DNA from: Owenia fusiformis
Lineage: Eukaryota; Annelida; Polychaeta; Sabellida; Oweniidae
DNA length: 64,000 nt
Direction: 5' to 3'
NCBI GenBank assembly: GCA_903813345.2
Contig: CAIIXF020000004.1
Coordinates: 188,001 to 252,000, forward strand
Shown: positions 21,701-33,800 of the stretch, piece after piece
Numbering within the stretch: the stretch's first letter is position 1
How the letters are laid out: each line of letters begins with the position of its first letter
Made by a program: the position numbers and the translations under genes
The notes under the pieces: generated by a model
What the model saw: the letters and a program-made list of their open reading frames with translations, nothing else
Told to the model about the DNA's origin: nothing
Database searches by the model: none

Positions 21701-24700
21701 CTGGTTCGAGTCTACATAGGTTATATCGGTGCCATGTATCACTGGGGCTTTTTTACACGTCCCTTAAACAAATAAAGATGTCGCTGTTATAGGTACGTAA
21801 AACGGCGGTGAAAGGCCTATTTCTTATTTAGTTTTACATGTTTTTATTATTCAAAAATACACGAAATAAAAGTGTATTATTAATTACTGATTAACGACAC
21901 TCGCTTTGACTCAAACCTTTTAAGGAAGACTTATTGAAGTATAAATAACTTTGTCCATTATACTTTAATGTTAGATCATACTATCTTATTGTCAGTTGTT
22001 ACTTAAATTCCATTTCCGGACACTCAAATTGTTTTTTATATCTTAGGAGCAGAGAGGGGATCTTAAAAATACAGTTTGTGATTGTAATCATTGATTTGTA
22101 TTATTTACATTTAGCTACTCTTAACTTCTTTTTTGTCAAGCATGATAACTTATCCAGATTAACTCACTTAAGTATGTAATGCTAAATCCTCTGCCTCTAA
22201 GATTCAAGTTGTGGCTACTTCCGGCGATGAACCGGATGTTAACGTCATTACTTGTAGAAGTCAGGGTCATTGGGGGAGCGTCATCACCATTACAAAACAT
22301 CTGGGTCACAAATGAAAAAAATGTTGAAACTAGATTGTTTTCCGATTAACTAAAACTAAATTTGATGAATGTTTGAAAATGGTCATTCACATGTAAACCA
22401 ATGGGAAATTTTCAGAATATCTGTCCAGTTGAAGACTGACCAAAAAACTTGAATATTTTTATATAGACAATTGAATTGTCTAACTTTTAGTATGCTAAGT
22501 GTTCAGTTTACTTTATGAATTCTAAAGTTACAGAGCTTGAAGGTCATTTTTGAAAATCGTTTTTCGGCTCCTGTGTTCTTTCAATGGGAGGATTTTTTTA
22601 AAAAACAATTTTGACTTTAAAGACCTAAAACCTTTTTAAACCTGAAGAAACGTATCATATCTTTACAAAATAAAGTTAGCTTATTCAATTGAATACCTAA
22701 CTTGTATTTTTGCAAGAACTCGGATGGATGAATATTCTGTCATATGACTTGCGGCAAACCTACCGTTTTCTATTGGTTTACATGGGAATGTCGATTTTTA
22801 AAAATTCATTAGATTTATCATAAATTTTTATCATAAAAAAATGGGAAAACTTGGAGGCATTGGAAATGAAGTCAAGTTGCATTTTCATCAATGTCAAGTA
22901 TTTTCCTCGCTTATGGTTATGTTATGTAAATAAAAATTCAAACATAAAGAGCTTTAACACGCAGTTCAATGAGGGAGCTAAGGTTGCCAAACTTTTGGAG
23001 GGGAGAGTAAGGTCAGACATTATGTCATGACATTCTCTCCGATGCCTCGAGGTTAATGCGGTTATTTAAGACCACGTTTGATGTCTTAATGGCGTGGCAA
23101 AGTCCCGGGCAAAGTGTGAATTATAGTCCTACATTTTCTGTAGGAAGATACAAATATAGCATCTCATACAACCCTCACCTGTCCAAGCTGGGTATGATTT
23201 AGAGCACCATCGTAAACAACGAGCATGTCATCGGTGCATCTTTTACTTGATGAACGCACGTCAAATACATCAAATCTGAAAAACATTGTTAATTTAGCCA
23301 AGAATAAAATAAGAGTTTTCTTCATATCATACCGTGCCATCTATTGATCAACGCAGATTGTTAAGCTTGTATCATAAAGTAAATTCATTAATGTTAGATA
23401 ACTGATATGTTGAAGTTCTACCTAAGTGTGATCCCTGTGCCCTCTGGAGCAAGTATCCGCCAGTTACACCGTGACCAATCATGATACGTGACCTCACTGA
23501 GCCAGTCATGTGACGCGATGACGCCAATAGCATCATCTCTGAGGTATTTACTGCCGCATCCACTTTGACGCTGTTCATCTGAAATGTAGGCTATATAAGT
23601 TATCCACTGGGAGGGATATAGGTTGTATCACGATGGAACATATTGGTATATACCGACAAAACGTAGTGATCAAATGAGTTCTATCCTTAGCCACAATGCC
23701 CTATTTACTCCCTACTCAAATAGCATCTATGTAACTACCATCAAAATCTGCCCGATGTGTTAAATCTTCTGACCTTCCATTTTATGTTTTCAAATACAGC
23801 CCAAAACTCTGATCAAATATCCATATTCAATCCAAATTCTGGTCAATTATGCTTCCTGTTTCTCCGCATACATGTACTTACGAAATTTATACGATATGTT
23901 GAATCCACGCCCACTTCCTTCCCACAGATCCTTATAGCTCACATACATGTATCTCCCCGTAGAAGCTATGGGAGACAGTCGTCCTGTACAGGATACCTGC
24001 AAAGAAACATTCAACAGTAACACAGAAAAACATGTTTGAACACGCCAAAACTCAGCCTCGATCCCTGACTCCTCCATGATTAAATCTAGAATCTTGAAAA
24101 GATGAAAGGATCCAACAAAAAATACAACACCTGTGTGTTTTTTAAATAATTGAGGCATATCTTAATCTGAGTATACTGAGACAACCTGTGAATATCACAT
24201 CCAAAGACTTAGATTTAGAGACATGTAGTGGTTGACTTTAATTTTTTAACTTTTTCATATGAAATGTTTACACATTAAATACATAATGAGATATTTATAT
24301 ACAATGATATAAATGTAGTTAGCAGCAGTTTATCCGAATGGGGTCGTAGCTCACCTAGAACGCCATTGTCTTCCGTCACTTACTTACCCGAGCAATCAGA
24401 TGGTCTTCTAATGGACCGTCGCTGTCATAGAACGCCATAGTCTGCCACGTGTTTTCACAATGAAGAGATATGACGTCAGCATGAAGACTTACATACATCC
24501 CCTCTGGTGCTATTAATCTCCAAGCGCAATTTTGAATTGCTGGGACAGCCCACCTCCCAGCACCCGGATGTGAGGCAAACCATTGATTGGTGTCTGTCTC
24601 GGTAAGATTCTTGACGCCACTGCATCCCGCATCTGAAAGTGAAACGACATCTCCCGTATGGTCATGTTTGGAGGAGAGTTGACTAAGAGATAAAGTTTAT

Positions 24701-26021
24701 TTAAGAAAGAAATTTTTCAGGGTGTTCATAAAAAAGCAACCGAAAGAAATCGCTATGTCTTGGAAAATACGAGACCATTCGTGTTAATTTATTCCAGGAA
24801 AAGAAGAGACCTTAAATGTATAGCTCCTGTAGTTGTTAGTTGAAAAACAAAATGCCTTGGACACCTGTTCAAAAGACATTTGTAATAGAGAAATCCTTCA
24901 AAACGCAGCCATGCGTCCTGCTTAAGGCAGACTTTAGAAAGCATAAGATGAAACGATACAGACTAAACACACATTGAATGAAGATAACGTCCTTTTGAAG
25001 TGCTAACACACTATGGTTGGGATGTTATTAGGTTTTATTGGGGTTGCAGTCACCCCTGACTGCGTTTTGAATTATTTTTCTATTCCGAATGTCTTTTGAG
25101 CAGATATCTGAGGCATTACGTTTTTCAACTAGCTAACTACAGGAGCTATACATTAATTTGTAGTCTCTTTCTTTCCTGAAAAAATGAATACAATTTGTTA
25201 GGTATGATGAACTGATTTCTATTTGATGAAAAATTAATAAATTATAAATCAAACATGTGGGGGAACGGAAAGAATGAATTAGGCGAAGACAACGAAAAAA
25301 CTGCAGATTTATAAAAGAGCTTGTTACGATATTGATTGTCGAGAGGTAATCATTTTTAAGCCCTTCAATGGACGTGACACTACGTGTGAATTTAAAAGTC
25401 AATATTCATACGCATATGCCCTTGGCCATATCCAATTTGCTGGTTGTTATGTGTTCTTAATACTACTTCATCTTTTATATAATGAAATCATGTTTTGGTA
25501 CTGCTAAAACACAATTGGCGTAATTAAAAAGTCGAATGCGCCTAGATCAACTACATTTAATTAAATTGCATTGTACTATTTTCATTATTCATTTATCACA
25601 AGTGTTATGCGCAAAAGGTAATTACGCAAACTGTAATATGTTTTCCTACCTTTGAAGTCATAATTCAACGAGAAACCCGTTAGTTTTGCACCTGGCGAAT
25701 TATTCACAACTTTTATTCGTATCCAATTCCCAATTCCAGATCCGATATATTTTGGATTAACTGATGATGTCTTATTATCTCCACAGACGTACCATCCTGG
25801 GTATCTGTTGCCACCTAAATGGCTGTATATCAATATATCCCTATTGCACTGGGCATTTCCCGTATCTTGGATATCGATCGCCACATATTGATCAATAGGT
25901 GGCGTTATGATCCATTCACATTTGGGGGAATCCAGAGTCACGGTTCCGTATCCCAGATGTGACACCAGAGTCCCAGGTGCAGACGATATAGAAGTTGACT
26001 CCCGACACGTCCTTAATTCGC
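18034..26021 (-). CDS. CUB/sushi type I membrane protein gene (12 exons seen, 5' end missing)
   Basis: Exons: 25650-26021; 24388-24632; 23882-23996; 23422-23578; 23179-23275; 22168-22300; 21565-21762; 21107-21307; 20628-20828; 19957-20160; 19637-19834; 18034-18722. Every junction has AG/GT and compatible phase, giving about 936 residues: three CUB domains, five CCP (sushi) domains, one membrane segment and a tail of about 180 residues. Such mosaics are cell-surface adhesion, receptor or complement-like proteins. No enzymatic domain is present and I cannot assign a named orthologue. The signal-peptide exon must lie above 26021, entering in phase 1, and I could not identify it in 26.0-28.8 kb. 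Confidence 0.85.
19637..19834 (-). CDS. Sushi domain 5 exon
   Basis: 66 codons, phase 1 to 1. It has the CCP pattern C...VTYVC...C...W....C (residues CPDLKEY, VTYVCVNEYSF, TLKCGKEGMWEG, VEC). Unlike CCP1-4 it has no DxNxDG loop; that loop is GSGTGS instead. It does have the Trp typical of CCP. Confidence 0.8.
19957..20160 (-). CDS. Sushi domain 4 exon
   Basis: 68 codons, phase 1 to 1. AVICSGEANIT, then SLDLNQDGEHTVSFTEE, HYACLEGYT, RQCTTNGTFNGTDLICE. It holds four Cys in CCP spacing and a D-x-N-x-D-G loop. Confidence 0.8.
20232..20402. repeat. 56-bp tandem repeat, 3 copies
   Basis: GAGTTAGTACTGTACGTTCC recurs at 20235, 20291 and 20347 in the intron between CCP3 and CCP4, about 75 bp upstream (in gene sense) of the CCP4 acceptor. 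Confidence 0.9.
20628..20828 (-). CDS. Sushi domain 3 exon
   Basis: 67 codons, phase 1 to 1. CKNIPTIKLAVAQQ, then VDSNGDGDDRLTYTEEVVYH, CQDGYSQ, RRVCQADGNLSG, LVCK. The D-x-N-x-D-G loop is present. Confidence 0.8.
21107..21307 (-). CDS. Sushi domain 2 exon
   Basis: 67 codons, phase 1 to 1. AVLCSGVPRIPHADVTF, then MDLNMDGLSYVTYQEVTSY, TCKMGYEI, RRCQEDGTFEGENLICS. The D-x-N-x-D-G loop is present. Confidence 0.8.
21565..21762 (-). CDS. Sushi domain 1 exon
   Basis: 66 codons, phase 1 to 1. TCKKAPVIHGTDITY, then VDSNQDGTETFTVGEDVYYS, CRRGYIQ, RHCSENGQITGKDLICR. The D-x-N-x-D-G loop is present. Each sushi domain sits on one symmetric exon, the usual arrangement for shuffled domains. Confidence 0.8.
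22168..23578 (-). CDS. CUB domain 3 (three exons)
   Basis: Exons 23422-23578, 23179-23275 and 22168-22300 (387 nt, 129 codons). They encode CGSKYLRDDAIG, DWSRCNWRILAPEGTGITLR, FDVFDVRSSSKRCTDDMLVV, YDGALNHTQ and a C-terminal beta-rich segment NIRFIAGSSHNLNLRGRGF. The four-Cys CUB pattern and the terminal GF[SN]I[TS]Y motif are present. Confidence 0.8.
22301..23178. other. Intron within CUB domain 3
   Basis: About 880 bp of AT-rich sequence with no recognised element. GGTTGCCAAACTTTTGGAGG near 22985 resembles GGTTGCCAAACTTATGAAGG near 15720, a short dispersed repeat. Confidence 0.4.
23882..24632 (-). CDS. CUB domain 2 (two exons)
   Basis: Exons 24388-24632 and 23882-23996 (360 nt, 120 codons). 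They encode AGCSGVKNLTETDTNQWF, QNCAWRLIAPEGMYVSLHAD, LHCENTW, MAFYDSDGP, VSCTGRLSPIASTGRYMYV and GFNISYKF, a full CUB pattern with four Cys. Confidence 0.8.
24718..25199. mobile_element. Mariner-type fold-back element (family A), right end truncated
   Basis: It starts CAGGGTGTTCATAAAAAAGC and matches the element at 7236-7983 on both arms (GAAATCGCTATGTCTTGGAA; CTTTCCTGAAAAAATGAA), but the last 40-50 bp of the right end are missing. It lies in the intron between CUB1 and CUB2. Confidence 0.75.
25650..26021 (-). CDS. CUB domain 1 exon
   Basis: One exon of 372 nt, phase 1 to 1. GELRTCRESTS, GYGTVTLDSPKCEWIITPP, IDIQDTGNAQCNRDILIYS, YPGWYVCGDN, WIRIKVVNNSPG, LTGFSLNYDFK. The four Cys of a CUB domain are present. 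The acceptor TTTTTTCAG at 26022-26030 shows that an upstream exon must exist. Confidence 0.85.
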
Positions 26022-28876
26022 CTGAAAAAATGCAAAGCATTATAAATTTATGCCTCTTCTAATGATCCTGAAATATTTTACGTTAAGTTTTGTTTTAGAA
26101 ATAGATTTACAAATGAATTCAATGTTGAAGAACATTATCCTATTTACATGCGATATTAAGGATAGAACAAGTACAAACCCTTTGCTAAAAGAAACCACAC
26201 CGAGAGTACCAGATATTGTGTTGCAATCATATTCACTAAATTCTAATTCTAATAAAACTGCTTTTTATTCAAAAAATACGTTTAATATCGTCCTTCGTGA
26301 TCCCGTCTAAGTACATGTAGGGTACATATAATAGAGGTTTTTAGAGTAGCCTACATAGAAATGGATTTTAAAATGCGATGAGTAAGCTTATATTTCCCTA
26401 ATTTTAAATCAAGAATGCACTATGTGTATCGGCATGTGTATGTTCCATTCCACATTCAGCAGCTGTTTCTTCTAATTTATGATAACAACTTAGAGTTTTT
26501 CACAAAATGGAGTTGGGTTTCTTTTCCATTCATTATCCGATTGTTCCTTTTGCCTTGTAACAATTTCCGTGTACTCCACACGTTTTGTCTACGTTCGTTC
26601 GAGTAGAATTTGTCTTCTTCTTGTTTCGTTATTATACTATCCACAAAGAGGTACATGATATACAGCTTCTATCCCTTGGTATGTTACACTCTAATGATAT
26701 GACTCGAAGTACGTATTAGTTTCATTTTCCCATGATTGAATTGTATCTAATTAATACTTTGAACGCTTATTTGACAAAATTGGTAGTCCAGCGTTGTATA
26801 TAATTGAAACAGATAATTGTTCATCAAAGCCTCTGGTAATATTCCCTTGTAAGAAATATCACCAGTTTCGCTTTGGAGTATGGCTTTCTTCTGTAAAATA
26901 CTGAAATAAGCAATTTTCCAGATTTCTATAAAACTTATCTCTCGCGTTTGCCCTTTTGAAATAATTTCCAATTAGAGTTTTCTATACACTTTGTTAAAAT
27001 AAATTGTAACAAAACTTTGTGTAGCATCGGTCTACCCTGAATCTACAACCCATTTTAAATCATCCCTCTTACAGATGTAGATTTGACTCTAAACAATCTG
27101 AAATAGCGTTTCCATATACACTTTATGAGAATTAAAATGCGATATGATTATCTCCATTTTTGCCTACATCATAGTTTTGTTTTGTAGAAGCAAGATCAAA
27201 TAAGTGCCTTTATTTAAGAGGGGAATATAATGTACATTTTTGCAAAGGGTAAGAGTCTGACGCGCGTTTCCATTGCCTCTGGGGAGTTTTTGGGCTTGAT
27301 CATTTCAATAATATACAAGACAAATTTTGTTGAGGGTGTAATCAAAACCGGCTCTTGGCGATGAACCGTTTGAGTCTTTCATCTTTTCACTAAATTCGAG
27401 TTGCATATGCTGATTGTTCTCGTTTGTATGGGTTTACGGCAAAGCTGTAATCAATTTTCTGTAGAACACATGGAACGAACAAGAACGAAAGTCTTCGCAA
27501 GTATACGAATGTGGTCCCCATTTGCGAGACTCAAGTTTTTACCTCATCAATGATTATCAACATCTACCTTTTTTATGAAGGAAGTCGAATCTACATTTGA
27601 TATATATTTTCGATATTAACAAATAGATAGAAAAAATAAAATGTATCAACTTTTCAAATTTTGATTATCATATGCAAAAACTCGTCAATGATATCAAAGT
27701 TGATATCGTGACCACTCCCCTTTAAATCGCATTTAAGTCATTACAACATCGAAGAAAAAACTGAAACACACGTTCTCAACTCTTGATGTGAAATAGCCAG
27801 CTTCGATCAAAGAACAATATCGTAAAAGGTTCTTGACAGACTATTCAACTCTGGACCTGACGTAATTCTTTTCAACGAAATTCCATTCATATTTCTGTTA
27901 ACAATATGATATATGGATTTTTTTGTTGTAGAATAAAACAGTAATAAGAACGATAACAATGTAGAGTAAAGTAGAGTACAGTCCTCGTTTGCTAGTGGAA
28001 TCTGCCTAGAACCTCTTAAGGCGCCCAAATCCCTTCATTACATACACACGATTTCTGGATGAATGGATTGGTGAAAACAGAACTGGTAACCAGAAGTTCC
28101 CTTGTCCAATCTGTATATATGTATGTAATTATGTATTGCCTTTATATAAATGAGAGAAATGTATACATATTATGTAGACGTAAAAATTTACTATTTACAA
28201 ATAATCATTGTTTTTGAAGGACGGCGACGCCTAGGATTCATCAGAGGATGCCTAACAATTAAGTTCCTGAAATGGGAGAATTAGGAGAAAACGAGATATT
28301 TTATAAACGATTTCAAATCTTATTGCACCAGAGGACGCTGAAATGGTAAATTGAAAGCGAGATATTTCTCAAAAATGCTACATGGGTCAAAAATAGTCAG
28401 TGCAGTCATGGGGAGAGGAGTCTAAGACTAAATTATTGATGATTGTCTATCATTCTACTAATATTTTGCAGTGGTCCCTAATCATATGGAGGAATAGTTA
28501 TACAATTTTAAGTTCATATTTATTACAATTGTTAAAAGTAATCATTTCAATATGAAAAAATAATTGTACATTATGTAGATTTCAAATGCACATACAACAT
28601 TAATGCTCAATTATTTACAACGTACATTAAGTCGAGCATTTTATTACATCCAATTTCACATGATCAAGCAATTGTACAAAGAAGCAACTATACATGCATG
28701 TACGACATACAGAGCATATATAAATAAAATATTACATTTTTGAAACTACATTCAAACAAATAAAAATAATTAATATACAATGTACCAATACTGTACAGAT
28801 GGCAGTAAATATTACCAAGTTTGCAAGGTTCTGTTCTACATTTACTGAATTGTTATAAATACATACTTCAATAGTA
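26022..28876. other. Intergenic or 5' region of the CUB/sushi gene
   Basis: No exon, RNA gene or repeat array recognised. It should hold the signal-peptide exon and promoter of the CUB/sushi gene, or these lie inside the MITE-rich stretch beyond. Small ORFs at 26050, 26415, 26747 and 27807 lack splice signals and domains. Confidence 0.45.
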
Positions 28877-29096
28877 CAGGGTGACACAAAAATGTAACTT
28901 TAATTTTGGAAATCTATTTTCTTGAATTTCGTGTGATGCTAACACGTTCATTTTTCAATGTGTAAAGCAAGAAAGCATCAAAGATATTGAGAGATGTTGT
29001 TTTAAGTCATATTTAGAGAAGAAGCTTTTTCTGTCTTAGCATGACGTCCAACACAGTAAAGAAAGCTATTTCAAAATAAGAAGGTTGCATACCCTG
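28877..29096. mobile_element. Mariner-type MITE, 220 bp
   Basis: Ends CAGGGTGACAC... and ...GCATACCCTG, with TA on both sides (28875-28876, 29097-29098). The terminal inverted repeats are imperfect (ATGTAACTTT against TGCAACCTTC). Confidence 0.65.
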
Positions 29097-29160
29097 TATA
29101 ATTCTCAACTAAATCATAGATCGAAAATATTGTGAAAATTCAATTGCTGTACACAAGGTA

Positions 29161-30153
29161 CAGGGTGACCGGAAAAAAAGGAGACCATTGAAGTAATCAA
29201 TTTCTCCTAAACTAGACAAGTGCCATCAATGAAATTTTGCATACACTGGAACAGTTATATGGAAATTTGTTACTGAAGGTTTCAATACAAGCATTCAACT
29301 GGTTCAGGAGCTATGATCATTTACATAACATGCTCCAAATAGGCACAATTGAGACCAACGCAGAGTTGGATTCATATGGCAAACTACCCTTACATGTTCT
29401 GCCCTCTATGGCATTATTATGGCATTACATATAGCAGTGATTGCCTTCTTTAGGTCAACAATAGTCTGAGGATTGTTTTGGTATAGATTGTCTTTCAAAT
29501 ATCCATACAAAAAGAAATCAGCAGGATTCAAGTCTAGGCTGTAATGGCAATGAAGGGTTATCTGACATGTGGTTCATCATCCTGTTGCCAAAGTGCTGAT
29601 TTACCCAATCTTAAGAGTCACTTTAGGTATTGGGCATAGTGCCATGTTACTAAAACCACTATATGGCACAATTAAATCCAATATGGAAACCAAGGGCTGC
29701 CCAAAACCTCCTTAGGATGATACTGTAACTGAGTGGGACCACTGAGTCAGAAGCCATAGGTCAGATAAGCTTCGTCTCCATACACCTCAAATTTGAATCC
29801 ACCTGATTTCTTTTTGTGGGGCAATTTGAAAGACAATGTGTACCAAAACAATCCTGAGACAATTGCTGACCTAAAGGTGGCAATAAATGCTAAATGTAAT
29901 GCCATAACAAGGTCGGAATATGTAAGGGTATTTGCCAAATGTATCCAGCTCTGCGTTGGTCTAAATTGCGCCTATTTGGAGCATGTTATTTAAATGATCA
30001 TAGCTCCTGAACCAGTTGACTGCTTGTATTGACACTTTCAGGAACAAATTTCCATAGAACTGTCCTGATGTATGCAAAATTTCATTGATGTCACTAGTCT
30101 ATTTTAGGAGATATTGCCTATTTCAATGGTCTCCTTTTTTTCCGGTCACCCTG
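29161..30153. mobile_element. Chimeric inverted mariner element, 993 bp
   Basis: Ends CAGGGTGACCGGAAAAAAAG and its exact inverse, flanked by TA (29159-29160, 30154-30155). The right arm on the + strand (about 29790-29900) reads PPDFFLWGNLKDNVYQNNPE, the familiar C-terminal part of mariner-type transposases. The left arm on the - strand (about 29535-29430) reads PADFFLYGYLKDNLYQNNPQ. Both arms are thus diverged copies of the same transposase tail facing each other, and the catalytic N-terminal part is absent. It is non-autonomous. Confidence 0.85.
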
Positions 30154-30155
30154 TA

Positions 30156-30711
30156 CAAAAGCAATAACTTATTATGGTATTTTCAAATATTCACATCTTA
30201 ATATTCAATGATAAATGATATATTCAATGCTACCTATCGCCATTCAACCGTACTAATATTATTGGTTGTAAATGATCTATTAACTAAACAATTAATTTGA
30301 ATTGATTGTGTATTATATAAATTGTTAATTTAGATCAAAAGATAAATAGATAAATAAATTAATAATAAAGTTTTACAAGAATTGACCAATGATTCATTTA
30401 TTTTATTAGATAAAAATGAGTTTTAATGAAACAACTCAAAAACAAGTCTATAGTTGTGCGATTGTTATTGCTTTACAATATTTTCAAAAACAATAACTAT
30501 TATATGGAAGTAAAAATAAATATTTGACTAAATGATACCCTATGAGGACTAAAAGATAATGTTAAATCCTGTGGTGAATCCATATCAGATCAGATCTAAC
30601 AATGTGATAGCGATAGATTTGTCTTTGTCACATGACCTAAATATCGTTTGCTGATTGGCTCAAATGTAGATATCTTGTGTAATTATCAATGATTTACGAT
30701 GAAAGTTGTAT
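30156..30711. other. 3' flank of centrobin
   Basis: AT-rich. At 30625-30660 GTCACATGACC...TGATTGGCT repeats words found inside the last centrobin exon (30770-30815), as if that exon segment had been duplicated downstream. Confidence 0.45.
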
Positions 30712-30852
30712 TTATTTCCATGCTGCCCCACTAGATTTAACACTTGATTTAGTTTTCCTTAATTGGGTGGCCTTGATCACATGACCTCTGTCCAGTTTGT
30801 TGATTGGCTCGGATTGTTTCTGTTGCTGTAGCAACTGCTTTACTTTGGCATC
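30712..30852 (-). CDS. CNTROB: CNTROB exon 22 (last)
   Basis: Phase 0. DAKVKQLLQQQKQSEPINKL to VKSSGAAWK and TAA at 30712-30714. The stop codon overlaps an AATAAA (30716 down to 30711), so the polyadenylation signal, if used, starts inside the last codons. Confidence 0.8.
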   Translation of the reverse strand, partial: DAKVKQLLQQQKQSEPINKLDRGHVIKATQLRKTKSSVKSSGAAWK

Positions 30853-33800
30853 CTAAAACCAAAATTAGAGCAAATAGAGATTTTCTTGTTATAACACCCA
30901 TGTTGGCATTCCTTTGTACATTGTTATTTATCATCTTTGGTTCTGTGAAGACTGACGTTGGGTGTTGGACATCAGTTGCTGGTTTTGCCAAAATAAATTT
31001 AGATAAATCTTCTGAAAAGAAGTTGCTTTTTTCCAGTACTTTTGTAAAATCACCTTTCGAAGATATAGAAGGGGGCTTTTTTTCGTGAATATGTTTTTTT
31101 TCCAAGAATATATGATATTTAGTAATTGCTTCATTTCATTTTCAAATATGCAAAAATGAGACCATCTGTTGCAGATGCATAAGCAATGATTTTGCCCCAA
31201 GAAGATGACAATATTAGGCATCCATATTATGTTTCTAATGGTGGTACACTAATGTGTTCTCTTATATGGGAAAAATATCAATAATTTACCACTTCTGCTT
31301 TCTTGTAGCGTGGTCCCAGGTTCTGTTTGACCTTTGACCCTGGTTTAGTCTTCTGTGATTGGCTAGGAAGACGTGTTACACTTCCACTACTGACTGGAAG
31401 ACCATCACTATTAAAAGAAAATTGTCAAAATTTAAAACAAGGATCAAATAACTTTTGAAAAATTATTTTATGGCTAACCTGTCTATAATAACTTGGCAAA
31501 TGTTCAATGTGGAATTGTATTGAAAGTCTAGTCTTGAGGATACCAATTTTTGATGACCAAAATTATGCTGAAAACAAAGGAAAACAAAGTTTACCTTATG
31601 GGAAAATAACATGGGATATTTGGTTTTTAGCCATATCACATTTCAATAACTATTTCCCTTTCAGAAGTTGTTAATATAGTGTATATCCTTAAATTGTGAA
31701 ACCTAAAGTTTTAAGAAAGTGACAACATTTTTTTCGGATTGATTTTTCTATTATCACGGGGACTTCACTTGAAAAAAACCACATTATTTTAATAAAAAAA
31801 AACACTGTATTTTGGGCCAGAAAGTACTCAAAGTGAAAGATATGACTGTCCAAAACCACTTGCCATACTATACTTGGTCTTTTAAAATCCATTATCTGTG
31901 TGTGTACTGTACAGTACATGCATCATTGTCAAATATTGGATATTTTATTGACCTTTGATTGATCTCAATGTCAAATAATTTGTAATTCAGCACCAACCTG
32001 TGATGAATGGATTCAAAGTATGTCAACAGTTCATCAATTGGCGGGTCTTCTGATAGCTCCCCCTGGTGAGAATCTTTATACAGCTTCAGTAATCGTGATA
32101 TTTCACCAACTTGTTTTGGAGATAACTCAACATTGTGCTGTAGGCCTTGAGTGGGTGCCACCATAGAATGTGTGAATGCTGGTGTGAAATTGTCTTGGGG
32201 TTTGTCATGAGCAGCCCCAGCTGCAACACCTCTATTTGGAATTGAAGCGGGTCTGGATTTGATTGGTGTTAATAGTGGATCTGCTGAAATTATTGTTTAT
32301 AAGTTAAAATAAAAAATTATATGAATGGTCAAAATGAGGAATGATGTGTGTCAATGACATCTGGATGAACATAAAATGCAATAAAAATGAATTCATGTAT
32401 ATTATGGTATTTTATTTGAGGAGCATATAGCTTAAAGCTGTGGACAAACTTTAAATAACATTGTTTTAAGTTTTACAAAGTCACTGTTCCACAACTGGAT
32501 GACTCTAACTGCAGTTAGCTTCATTCAAGATGGTGGACAAAATTCGTTCGTTTTCGATAAATCTCCAATTACAGCCAAACCAAGCTGAATCTTGATCCCA
32601 AAAGTTTCGCCATGCAAACTAAAAAATATATAATTGTAAACAACCACAAATCAAGGCTCAAGCACCCGCGATATTAGAGAAATTGAAAGAAAACGGCTTC
32701 ACTTAGAATGACTCTAACTGAGGTTGATAAGAAGCTAACTCCAACACAGATTTCACCATTGATGACTCTAACTGAATGGAGATTTATAATGGGCTATACA
32801 AATTACCAATAAGCAGTTCCGTAACCAGGGGAAGCTGGAGGTTCGGTAGTTTCCCCCTCCCTGGCCAGAAATTATTTCAAATTCCCGCAGGTTTTCACCA
32901 CTCTGAGCACTTTTCGCACGATTTTCTAAACAAAACTATCAAAAAGCACCCCCCCCCCGATTCAAATAGCACCGGAGAATATTATCATTCTAAATTGTAA
33001 GCGAATGATGGATAAAAAGCGTTTCTTTTATCGTGAAGCAACAATATTGTATACAATGATGTAACAACCTGAATATTGAAGACATGCAGTTAAAGGCAAT
33101 GTTCATTTTTATTTGTTCAGTCAGTGCATTATCAAAATAATATTAGTGTATATGGTTTACTAAATTATTGCTTATGACAGAATTCACCTTATTATCCCTT
33201 TTTTAAACTTCGAACACATTTCCTTAATTAATTAGATTATTTGTGAGAGACTGTGTTTTGCCATACGCACTGGGCTTTGTCTTGTTATGTAACCACGTGA
33301 CCACAGATGATGCCTTCCCATGGTACTGGTGGTTATTTGTTCTGTGTAAATATTAAGTAGTTGGTGTGGTGTATAGTGTTGGGAGTGGTGGCTTAGACCA
33401 TGTCTTGAGACATTACCTGTTATGGACACGCATGGTCATGCAATCTGTGTCAATTGGTTAGAGGTCTCGTTGATTGGACCTGGGAGATATGGTCTAGTAT
33501 CTAAGTTTCCCCAAACCATTGTCAGTTCTTATGTGACAGGTAGAGTATATTTAGTTGATCCTAGGATGATGCCATTAGTGGTGACATCTCCTATTGTCAT
33601 TAATGTAGAGCGGCCGGACATCTCGATCCTGTTGCGGATCCTCTCCCTTATATGTTGGTCATAATAAGGGCCCAAGATGTTTCGAACTCATGGGGGTATT
33701 CCATGATATGTTTCTCATCAGCGGCCAAAGAAAAAAGGTGTTGTTTTCAGAGAGTGTTGGTTGGGTGTTTTTGTGTTCCAGTTTGGTTGTGCCTGATTGT

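Noticed and set aside
27807-28028. Signal-peptide exon of the CUB/sushi gene
   Set aside because: It has a hydrophobic run (TLLSFLLLFY) but no phase-1 donor after it, and the hydrophobic part is not at the N-terminus.
30749-31105. 118-codon - strand ORF spanning the last CNTROB intron
   Set aside because: The frame over 30749-30852 differs from the one that joins exons 21 and 22 and ends in the conserved GAAWK; it is a shadow.
33422-33664. 80-codon ORF inside the 2.57-kb fold-back element as a transposase remnant
   Set aside because: I could not match it to any transposase motif; too short and unsupported.
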